Positions 56,901 through 64,000 of a stretch of 64,000 nt of DNA are shown one piece after another; position 1 is the stretch's first letter; each line of letters begins with the position of its first letter. The notes below the pieces were generated by a model. That model ran no database searches, had not been told where the DNA came from, and saw nothing but the letters and a program-made list of their open reading frames with translations. The DNA lies in contig OZ316893.1 of the NCBI GenBank assembly GCA_973895155.1, forward strand, positions 2,976,001 to 3,040,000, in the 5' to 3' direction. Position numbers and translations under genes: made by a program. The DNA is from Marsupella aquatica. Lineage: Eukaryota > Marchantiophyta.

Positions 56901-57207
56901 AGCAAAGGAAGCGATTTGGTTGGATAGACTTATCACTGAAATGGGATTGCCACAGGGGAATGTGAAGCTCCATTGTGATAGTCAAAGTGCGCTCCACCTT
57001 GCTGTGAACCAGGTGATGGACAGCAGAGTGAAGCACATTGACGTCAGGTACCATTTTATCAGGCAGGCTGTGTCTGATAAATTGTTTGAGCTAGTCAAGA
57101 TTGATGGTAAACTCAACCCGGCTGACGCATTTACCAAAGTGATTCCTTTGGAGAGTTTCTCTAGACACCGTGACGTATTGCAGGTTTTGCAATTGCATCA
57201 CAAGTAG
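53980..57207 (+). CDS. pol: copia Pol (protease, integrase, RT, RNase H)
   Basis: A 1075-codon frame is counted from its first ATG. The same frame is open from 53935, directly after the gag TGA, so translation probably enters from gag. The protease site reads WILDCACSFH, where D-S/T-G/A is expected. Integrase shows the H-H-C-C zinc motif (HSRLGHMSEKGL, CEHCILGKQH) and D-D-E residues (HSDVWGPS, RSDNGGEY, NGVAERLNRTLLE). Reverse transcriptase shows KARLVAKGF, DVVTAFLYG and the catalytic YVDDML. RNase H shows YVDSDYG, TEAEYVAA and LHCDSQSAL. There are no internal frameshifts or stops to 57207. Confidence 0.94.
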   Translation: MWILDCACSFHICYIREFFSSYSVSNGSVLMGNDHSCQIEGIGSVKIQMFDGAVRTVSGVRYVPGMRKNLISLGVLDSNGHQWSVIDGELQVRSGETVILKGSRQKNLYVLQGNTVCGEANVTKSHEEMTQLWHSRLGHMSEKGLAILRKNGLISDLQSCKLEFCEHCILGKQHRRAFGVGTHRSKAVLEYIHSDVWGPSPTPSHSGKLYYVSFIDDYSRFVWIYFMTHKSDILSIFKKWKAQVENQTGNTIKCLDTRVKSLRSDNGGEYTSMEFEEYCSEQGITRHLTTVYTPQQNGVAERLNRTLLERSRSMLSQSGLPQEFWAEAVNTAAYLVNLSPSSAINFKTPFEMRYKRQADYHGLVIFGSDAYALTPKQNRTKLDPTSRKCVFLGNQSGVKAYRLWDPIACKLVVSRDVSFNESRLLKEGENTQVSRTDKGKSPIPDLVEGEIGYEVHDRREGVAPIMELVPVPEEPEEFVDAGEQQVDAVELQIVPAHADQPESSARRTSGRTVRAPSRYGQWVDSSQLQEDDFTADDEGDALILEEGEPSSFHEASASKEKQKWTAAMQMEMQSLKDNKTWELVKLPKGQQVVDSKWIYKLKDNSIGGGSKVYKARLVAKGFTQEKGVDYNEVFSPVAKYSTIRLLCVLVVMFGLLLDQMDVVTAFLYGTLEEVIFMRQPLGFVKRGQEELVCRLLKSLYGLKQSPRQWNKRFDDWIRSQGFHRSVFDPCVYLKPVKNVVFGFIVLVLYVDDMLIAAKDRSEIVKLKALLSAEFKMKDLGPAKRILGMEITRDLEAGKLWLTQSSYARKVIARFNMENSKPVSTPLAPHFKLSSAFCPTDDTEKGLMSKVPYDKAVGSLMYLMTCTRPDLAMAMGKVSRYMSNPGKVHWEAVKWIIRYLKGTVDHGLLFDANAKNARSLIGYVDSDYGQDLDRRRSTTGYVFTLGGGCISWRSTLQKCIAQSTTEAEYVAAAEAAKEAIWLDRLITEMGLPQGNVKLHCDSQSALHLAVNQVMDSRVKHIDVRYHFIRQAVSDKLFELVKIDGKLNPADAFTKVIPLESFSRHRDVLQVLQLHHK

Positions 57208-57387
57208 AGTTTTCTTAAACATTCATTGTAATTACTGATATATGCTCTTCCTCATTCCTATGTATTAGGCTACGGCTTAGTTCTGGTTTGCTCTAGTTAG
57301 AGAGGGAAACCGGTTTGGTTTCTGTCCAGAACTTCCCGCTGAGGGATCATATACATTGGCAGTATTACTCTCCCCTAGACCAGAGTC

Positions 57388-57398
57388 AAGGGGAAGAT
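57388..57398 (+). promoter_or_regulatory. polypurine tract
   Basis: AAGGGGAAGA directly precedes the right LTR. This is the expected primer for plus-strand synthesis. Confidence 0.85.
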
Positions 57399-57855
57399 TG
57401 TTGGGTATTTACTCTTACGTCTAGGTTAGGTATGACGTGGTTGGTACAACAACGTGGGTTGGTACAACTACGTGGTTAGGTACAACTACGTGATTAGGTA
57501 CAACTATGTGGTTAGGTACAACTACGTGATTAGGTACAACTACGTGATTAGGTACAACTATGTGGTTAGGTACAACTATGTGGTTAGGTACAACTAAGTT
57601 GCACACTATATCATAAGAGGCATGTGTGCTTGGAGAGGTAGAACCAAGGCTCATTGTTATGGAGCCACTTGAGAGATAGGGAGAGCTTACACTGTGGAGA
57701 CTCGGTATAGCCGACGGGCTTAGAGTTCAGTAAAGCTCTCTTGTGTGTTCCCGTGGACGTAGCCTCAAGGAGGTGAACCACGTATCTCTTGTGTCGACTA
57801 TTGTGCGTTGGATGGTTCATGGGCTTGCCGTTGCGATCGTCGTCTATGCTCAACA
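57399..57855 (+). repeat. copia right LTR
   Basis: 457 bp, identical to the left LTR as far as I can read, including each variant unit of the ACGTG array. Confidence 0.95.
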
Positions 57856-57860
57856 TTCAC
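57856..57860. repeat. copia target-site duplication, right
   Basis: TTCAC, matching 51284-51288. Confidence 0.93.
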
Positions 57861-59550
57861 CCCCAGATCTGGTTTTTTTGGTTTTGGTGGCCCTATCTAC
57901 TTTTTGCAGTGGAACACCTACACTGCTAAACGGAAGTAGTGTTACACTCATTCGAGAGTACTAGACATTTTTGGGCTCTACTCATACATTAGTGTTACAC
58001 TAATTCTGTTATAAACGGGGTTGTAACACTGAGTCCAAGCACATGAATTAGTGCTAAGTCTCAAGAGTGAAAATATAGTGGAGAAAAACTATTTCAAAAG
58101 TCCACAAGAATTACTATTACTTTGGATTGGAGATCAATCAATTTTTACTAGCATTTTCTAAAAAAATTGGGTAAAACCAATTTTGAAAATCTGACAATAA
58201 TTAATGTCACTTTGGACTCAAGTTCACTTTCCCCAAAATTAGTGTTAGTGATTAAGGCTAATTCTTACATAACACTAGTACTGTGAGAACAGTGTATGGA
58301 TGCATGGTTTTGAAAAAGAAGCAGGGATAGACCACACCGTTTTTTTATTAAACACCTTGGATGGACCATTGCAACCCAGCTGGACCATTTCCAAATGGTG
58401 GTTTGAAGTGACATATATTGGACTGTCTTTGTATAAATAAATGGTGACACTCTTGGGTCTCAAAAGGTTACTAGATTTCAATTCGAGTTGCATGGTAAAG
58501 TACACATTGTGGCCCATATAGGCATCAATCTCCAAGGCTGTACATACTGTTTGGTTGACAATGAAACAAGCCCATCGACAAGACTGTTGGCTGACCATGC
58601 TGTGCATGTATGTTACACAGATCGAATGATTCTTCAATTACAGAAGCAAACTGATCGACCTGAATACGTGATCAATATGGCTGGACATGGAATCATGTCT
58701 ACGAGATATCGCTGTGCCGTGAATGTTGATCCCACAACAACCCTTGATTGCGCAGACGTACTAAGTGGACTGCAGATGTGATCTTCAGAATCATTCCATG
58801 GACATCACTACTGTTCATGGAGATCCCCAGAAGAATCCATCATTTGTAATCTCATGTGTTTTCAGCAACAAAAGCGTCTCAATCGTGGGCTGCCCTCGAG
58901 TTGAATCTATGCTATTTCGCTTAAGTAATGGAATTCATTGAGCGAAATCTGTCATGGCAAGCAAGACGCGTCTCAGTCGACCGGCCTTGTCAACGAAACA
59001 TCAATACTTATTGACAAAGAAGGTGTGCCAAAAGTGCGGTAAAAATTGGTGGTTAGCATATTGATTTGGACAAAACTTTCCCATGAGTAGTTAGTAAGTT
59101 TTGATCGATTCATCGATGTGATCGATCAAGCTGTCTGGGTCTAAGCTACAGTCGCCTCTAAGCTGGCTTGCGACTTTCTGAGTCTGCTATTTAGGGTAGA
59201 TTCAGATGAGGTCGGAACGCCTGTCCGACTCATTGAAGTTTACCTTTCGGTTTCATGAACCTATCTGACTAATTACTTTCAATGATATGACACAATTTGT
59301 GACTAAATCGGTCAAATTAAGCCTTTACCTTGCTGATGCGGCTAATAGCCAGAGTAAATTGTACTCCTTCATGTAGGAAGCTGAGATCGATGGATCTTAT
59401 ACATATTTCAAAAAGCAATTTTGGGAGAATGTACGAGGGCATCCAAAGCGCCTCAATCGGGATGTAAAGTCCTGGGAGCCTGGATCGACGTCTTAACTAC
59501 ATCCTCACCCTTGCACATAATGACCCAACTGTTTATCACTCGTCCTCGCT
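57861..59550. other. spacer downstream of copia
   Basis: Mostly AT-rich. AGTGTTACACT-type near-palindromes occur near 57940 and 57993. The one frame of interest, 58488-58781 plus, is listed separately. Confidence 0.4.
58488..58781 (+). other. hypothetical ORF, 97 codons
   Basis: The frame starts MHGKVHIVAHIGINLQGC and ends TTTLDCADVLSGLQM. Its composition is more protein-like than neighbouring frames, with five cysteines and well-mixed codons, but I recognise no family and see no promoter. It could be an exon fragment, a decayed gene or chance. Confidence 0.2.
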
Positions 59551-59560
59551 TATCCTCAGG

Positions 59561-59575
59561 TATATAAATCACGTG
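59561..59575 (+). promoter_or_regulatory. TATA box overlapping-adjacent to a G-box
   Basis: TATATAAAT at 59561-59569 is followed at once by CACGTG at 59570-59575. The TATA box is about 280 bp upstream of the LFS-like ATG. A pyrimidine-rich stretch (CTGTTCTCCCCCGAGTGTTC) about 50-70 bp after the TATA box would suit an initiator/5' UTR. A second TATATATA at 59756-59763 is closer to the ATG. Confidence 0.4.
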
Positions 59576-59842
59576 GGAGTTCGCCATTCCCTGTCCGGAG
59601 CTAGCTGTACGCTGTTCTCCCCCGAGTGTTCTCCTTCCTTCACCTTTGGATCATAGATGTTATACATAAAATCTCAGGTGATTTCTTTGGCAACACAGCA
59701 AAGTGGAATTTTAAAGTCGAGATTTGAATATTGGCATGTTGTTTTTTTGCTTGAATATATATACAGTAGTTCCAAGGTTGGACGAGCCATTGGTTGTGAG
59801 CAAAACCTGAAGGCTGTCAGTTGAGGTGCGCGCCCGGCAATC

Positions 59843-60430
59843 ATGGCGACAAGAGCTGCCAAAGAAACAGCAACAGCAGCAGATGTGGCTGCCCCTTGCC
59901 AGCAGCAACAACAGGAGACCAGTCCTGCTAATGCTGTTCGCAAGTGGACCTCTAGTTATAAGCACGAGTCCAAGCTTACCATCGAAAAGGTGTGGGCAGT
60001 GGGAGGCGACTTTACGAGCATCAACAAGTGGAGAAAGGGAATCACCACTTGTGACATCATTGGAGATCCAACTCAGCCAGGATGCCTTCGCCGTTGCAAA
60101 GTGAATGATGTAGATCTTGGGTTTGGGGAGAATCTTTTCCTGGTGGAGAAGCTGCTGGTCCTGAACAACGAGGAGCATATGATGCAGTACTCACTTCTCG
60201 AGAATTTTCTTGGCTTCAAGGAGTACGTGGGGACCTTCAAGGTCGAGCCAGCTAATCATTCTCCTACTCCTGCAGAATCGGATGGAGTAAGTAAAGGCGG
60301 CTGTACTGTGATCTGGAGTATGGAGGTCGCTCCTGTCAATGGTAAAACCAAAGAAGAGATTATACAGTTTTCTCGGATGATGTGTAATTCTGCTCTGAAC
60401 GGTCTAGAGGCTCTTGCTAGCATCCTTTAG
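59843..60430 (+). CDS. LFS-like polyketide-cyclase/START (SRPBCC) protein
   Basis: A single-exon frame of 195 aa starts at ATGGCGACAAG in a good initiation context. Residues 1-30 are Ala/Gln-rich (QQQQQ), and a single SRPBCC fold follows. Motifs are ESKLTIEKVWAVGGDFTSIN, KWRKGITTCDIIGDPTQPGC, RRCKVND, MMQYSLLENFLGFKEYVGTF and GCTVIWSMEVAPVNGKTKEE. These match the order seen in plant lachrymatory-factor-synthase-like and polyketide cyclase 2 proteins (helix, PGC-R-C strand, Y-I-DN-GFK-Y strand, C-I-WS-E-P strand, long C-terminal helix). The fold binds a hydrophobic ligand. Outside onion the substrate is not known, so no reaction is claimed. It is probably cytosolic, as no signal is seen. Confidence 0.85.
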   Translation: MATRAAKETATAADVAAPCQQQQQETSPANAVRKWTSSYKHESKLTIEKVWAVGGDFTSINKWRKGITTCDIIGDPTQPGCLRRCKVNDVDLGFGENLFLVEKLLVLNNEEHMMQYSLLENFLGFKEYVGTFKVEPANHSPTPAESDGVSKGGCTVIWSMEVAPVNGKTKEEIIQFSRMMCNSALNGLEALASIL

Positions 60431-62500
60431 TTCGATCTAAGTAGCTCTCCATCTCCAAATCATTTCTCTCAGGTCAATCATCTGATTGAGGATCTGCTGT
60501 CATTCAAAATTATGTTGATTCGTTCATCGACCAAAAGTTGTGCGATCGGCAGCCAATCATGTGTACGTTCTGGATCGATGATGCCGTCTGAGACTTAAGG
60601 CAATTCAAGTACATTAAGGGTTTGTTAATATAGTTATGTTGTCAATTGAATTCCAGTCTCCAGTTTCTTGAAACTATTTCAGAACAGTATATACATTCTC
60701 CAGTCTCCAGTTATTTGTGAAACTACTTAAGTTTAACACAAACCACATTATGCAGTGAACTCCGACAGTCCTTAAATAATGTACGTTGTTTATAAATTAA
60801 AGTGTGGCTCTTAGAGAGTCCTAGATAAATGCTTCCTCGCTCGCCTCGCTCAGTCGCTCCAGTTGCACAGACTTTAGAAAACAATAATGTGAAGACAACT
60901 AGACTATGAAGCATGAACTCCTTTAAGTATGCACCGCTATGTATGAAGAATACGTGACTATTACGAAGTACCGTATTCCGGCTCAGGCACTGCCCCTAAG
61001 CTTAACACCGCTTCTATACTGGCATTGCAGATGATCGAGTAACCAACTTCAAACGTACGCAAGAAGTGCTGTTCATGCAGAACTTCCTGAATCATGGCCA
61101 TAGCCGTAACAATCTCTCAGTAACTGGAGAGAGGCAACAAACAAGTACCGAACAGAGTAGTGTCCATTGTCGTAACAATCTCTTACCAATAGGAGAGAGG
61201 CAACTCCCAGTTTCAGAACAGGGTACGTGGGCAGTGTCCAGGAAGGAAAACGCACAGTTGGGTTCCGGTTAGGTTCAACTCTATGGATGAAACGGCAAGA
61301 ATCGTGCACTACAGATCTAGACGCATATATATGGTACCAGGAAAAACTCTACAGTCCTTGCCGTTCCATCCGAGGGCTATTCTCTCAAATCAATAAGTAC
61401 TTTCTTGTCTTGTGTTTGCAAATATATTCACGTCAAACGTAAAGTCTCCTGAATATGCGAACGGAGATGCGTTCCCACTGACTACATGTTAATTAAGCTC
61501 GTTCAGTGGAATATGTTGAATCAGATATGCCGTCCGATGAATATTCTTCATGTAGTGGAGGCTCTGAGCTTCGTAAAAACGTACGTAAGTGGATGGAAGC
61601 GCTCAGGCGCAACAGCGTTGTCACAAGTTCTTGACAACTGTGACTATCTCAACCCTAACACATGACAAGAGTTGTCTTTGAGCAAGTGGAATTTTACGGT
61701 AAAACGAGAACGATGGGTTCCGCCATTCTCTCTCGTAAGATCAGACAAGATCCCGAATTCCAATGCACGTTAAATAAAAAGACGGCGCATCACCGATAAT
61801 ATACCAACTATATCTTCAGCAACAGCAAAGAGGGCACCAAAGAGGGAGACATGAGGAAACCCGTATTATAGGCAAACTCCATACAGTTGGAGATGCTCAG
61901 GCAACCAGTGAACAGAGGGAGAGAAAGAGTACCGAGTTTGAAAAGTCCTTTCAATAAGACTAAAGAACACTTCGAAAACTAAAAGAAACAAACAGCCAGG
62001 TCCATCGCCAGAGAGGGTTTGGTCCGAAAACCACAATCTAGTACTATAAAAAAATGATGATGGTTCATGTGTTTCTGAAAATTGTTTTTGGGAATGCATG
62101 ATTTAGCATCCCAAACAATGTACATTAGAGAAAGAGACCATGTTTTCAATCAATCGATCTTCATCTATGTCTATTTCGCACCTGAGTGAAAGAATAGTGA
62201 ACGAATATCTGTTCATACATGCACGAGACCTTACATTCAGAGTTACTCTATTTGCAAAAGCATGACCAGAAAACTGAAAGACCTTGTGAGTCAAAGACAA
62301 AGAGAACGTGTGAAGTTGTGCGAGACGAGAGAAACAAATTAAGCATGCATCGCTGCATTGGTGAAAACCTGTGAATATTTTGGTGGGGGCGAATATCCTC
62401 ACCGATATGCTTGGGAATGACGAACAATTACTTTGGTGCGAACAGCGGTGCCGCCCTGGATACCATTTGGTGGGCATGTCTCAATTCAAGGCAAACGAAA
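60431..62500. other. spacer with a 2 x ~67-bp repeat
   Basis: Two adjacent copies at about 61094-61222 share CGTAACAATCTCT-A then GGAGAGAGGCAAC and a CAGAACAG-type end. The minus-strand frame here is a product of the repeat. I see no supportable gene. Confidence 0.6.
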
Positions 62501-62503
62501 CAA

Positions 62504-62511
62504 TTATATAA
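62504..62511 (+). promoter_or_regulatory. TATA-like box upstream of secreted-protein gene
   Basis: TTATATAA sits about 200 bp upstream of the ATG at 62712, a distance that allows a 5' UTR of about 170 nt. Positional evidence only. Confidence 0.35.
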
Positions 62512-62711
62512 CGGCACGGAGCTGCTGAACTTCCCATTCAGTTCCTCTCAATTGCAGTGTACGTTGCGAGAAATACTTTATCATCCTGACTCGATCAGAT
62601 TGCGCCTAAGCATTTGATCGGTTCGATCGCTCGCTGCTTCCGCATCGTGACACACTGCTCTGACTAGTCAGCAGCGTTTCGGTTTTCCAACAGCGAGCGC
62701 CTAAGTCTGAC

Positions 62712-63116
62712 ATGGCCGTTTCGGGTTTTATCCTCTGGGCCTATGCCTCTGCGCTTCTTCTCTGTTTTGCGGGAACTGCGAACTGCACAGTGGTTTACAA
62801 CTCTGTCGTTTATAGTGATGCCAACGGCGGTCCTAATTTGCTCAATGCCAACCTTGATGACAATGCCCTGATAAGTGTGTGCACTCTTTCAGCAGTGCCG
62901 TGGTCTGGGGCAGATTCCACAATGTCGATGGACTGTGGTTCTTCCGGCTACTCTGTATCTCTTTCATATACTAGGATTGGTGAAAACGGTTTAATAAGAA
63001 CAGACGTGTATGTTTCGCGCCTAGGCTTCAGCGGCGTTTTCTCTTGCGACGAATGCACGTCCGATTGCAATTGTGACCAACTCAATTGCACCACCTGGTC
63101 AGGTTCAGTTTGGTAG
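62712..63116 (+). CDS. small secreted cysteine-rich protein
   Basis: A 134-aa frame starts MAVSGFILWAYASALLLCFA. A hydrophobic core then AGTANC suggests signal-peptide cleavage near residues 22-26, giving a mature protein of about 110 aa routed to the secretory pathway. The mature part is Ser/Gly/Asn-rich and beta-like. It has seven cysteines, with a cluster at the C-terminus (FSCDECTSDCNCDQLNC). I recognise no named family; a DUF-type apoplastic protein is possible. The stop codon lies inside GGTAGGTG, a strong donor sequence (TTTG|GTAGGT at about 63113), so the true protein may splice into a further exon. If so, the shown C-terminus is wrong. Neighbours do not inform function. Confidence 0.6.
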   Translation: MAVSGFILWAYASALLLCFAGTANCTVVYNSVVYSDANGGPNLLNANLDDNALISVCTLSAVPWSGADSTMSMDCGSSGYSVSLSYTRIGENGLIRTDVYVSRLGFSGVFSCDECTSDCNCDQLNCTTWSGSVW

Positions 63117-64000
63117 GTGCATTCCACATCAGGATGGAGTCACTGTGTCGTCTGTGTGCAAGAGATGGAGTCGAACGGTGTCGGCAGCTGTGAAATGAAA
63201 CTTAGCATAATTATACAAATGCTGGAAGAGAAGACATCGTTCAAGGGGCGAACTAGTTCAATATGTTATATAGAGACGACAAAGCTTATCAAACGATGGG
63301 TTGGATCTAGCTTGATGCGTGGCTGCTAGACTTGAGGCCGAAATAGTGCAGACATAGTTGGTATGCGCATGAGATATCAAAACGTAGATGCGAACGTACT
63401 TCAGGTTTTCATTTTTGGGCAGGTCGACCCGGAAATGTCTTAGATTGGAGATCGAAGTTTTGTCGACGTAGATGTGAGCGACTGACAGTAATTAAATTGA
63501 GGGTGCTCAACCAGTTTATTCTATCTGTTCACAGAATATCTACACCAGGTTAAATCAACACCGCATTAAGGCTCCCAAGCCTTCTTGGGGCCAGTACCCT
63601 GCCCGTCACAAATCCCAAAGCTACTGCCCGAAATCCCAAAGCTACTGCCCGCAAACCTGCTTGACCGTCAATCACCGTTCTGGCGGACTCAAAATGTATT
63701 AGCCCCCGATCCATCAACCGACGGAAAAGTTTGGTTCTTTTCAAATTTGAAGCCCCTTAGGCCGCAGGACATGCCTAGCCTTGAACGCCCATGTCTTCCT
63801 CTATTTTCGTCCTTTGTTTTAATTCTCATTTTTTGTTATTGTGGTTTGTTGTTTGCATTTGTGTGACTGTTTTGGCAGCCCCGCATTTGCGCAACTGTAA
63901 GAATTGTCGCATTTTTGTGGCTGTTCTGGCAGCCCTGCGTTTGCACAGCTATAAGGGTGGACATTTATTACGGCAGGAAGAGAGGAAGAAGGACTATGGC
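63117..64000. other. terminal stretch with short direct repeats
   Basis: AAATCCCAAAGCTACTGCCCG occurs twice at about 63609-63652. A TGTTTTGGCAGCCC(C/T)GC(A/G)TTTGC-type block occurs twice at about 63868-63950. If the secreted-protein gene is spliced, its next exon would lie here, but I cannot pick it out. Confidence 0.45.

Larger units (their letters stand above)
51289..57855 (+). mobile_element. young Ty1/copia LTR retrotransposon
   Basis: A complete 6.57-kb element has two 457-bp LTRs (TGTTGGG...CAACA), a 5-bp target duplication TTCAC on both sides, a primer-binding site, gag and pol frames and a polypurine tract. The two LTRs read as identical, so insertion is recent. Domain order is gag, protease, integrase, reverse transcriptase, RNase H, which defines copia rather than gypsy. 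Gag (UBN2-like) and integrase wording resemble the Tork/TAR-type lineage, but I cannot assign it firmly. It landed in a spacer between PSD and the LFS-like gene and disrupts no gene I can see. Gag and pol lie in the same frame, split by one TGA. Confidence 0.96.

Noticed and set aside
1-64000. CRISPR arrays, bacterial operons, plasmid or phage functions
   Set aside because: The tandem repeats lack the repeat-spacer regularity of CRISPR, there are no cas-like frames, and introns and plant gene families show this is a eukaryotic nuclear sequence.

Overview
This is nuclear DNA of a land plant. The evidence is a plastid-type aldo/keto reductase, a C2/EF-hand phosphatidylserine decarboxylase, an EDR2/DUF1336 protein, a lachrymatory-factor-synthase-like START protein, a Ty1/copia element primed by initiator tRNA-Met, and GT-AG introns throughout. 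Moderate GC, long gene-poor spacers and many private tandem arrays fit a bryophyte or lycophyte better than a crop-type angiosperm, but that is inference.

Most long open frames here are not genes. The real genes are cut into short exons, and I rebuilt four multi-exon models by following splice sites and phase until each closed in frame:
(1) minus, 15077->10384: BRE/BRCC45 homologue (BRISC deubiquitinase complex), 13 exons, 376 aa.
(2) minus, 22213->18112: plastid aldo/keto reductase, 12 exons including 17-nt and 23-nt micro-exons, 393 aa.
(3) plus, 31225->34609: unrecognised 652-aa protein, 6 exons.
(4) plus, 40193->49034: C2/EF-hand phosphatidylserine decarboxylase, 21 exons, 701 aa.
Three single-exon genes are also present: an EDR2-C/DUF1336 protein (minus, 27154-25985), an LFS-like polyketide-cyclase/START protein (plus, 59843-60430), and a small secreted cysteine-rich protein (plus, 62712-63116, possibly spliced further).

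Layout. 1-10.3 kb is gene-poor, with two tRNA-like/SINE-like relics, a MITE-like repeat and short tandem repeats. 10.4-15.1 kb is BRE and 18.1-22.2 kb is the reductase. 23-31 kb is AT-rich with the DUF1336 gene and an inverted second copy of the MITE. 31.2-34.6 kb is the unknown gene. 36-39 kb holds three tandem arrays. 40.2-49.0 kb is PSD. 50.1-50.7 kb is a minisatellite. 51289-57855 is a very young copia element with LTRs that read as identical and a TTCAC target duplication. 59.8-63.1 kb holds the LFS-like and secreted-protein genes.

The genes are unrelated housekeeping or accessory loci and form no operon-like system. The most notable points are the young copia element with an in-frame stop between gag and pol plus an altered protease motif, the ACGTG-rich 18-bp array in its LTRs, the orphan 652-aa gene, and the secreted cysteine-rich protein.
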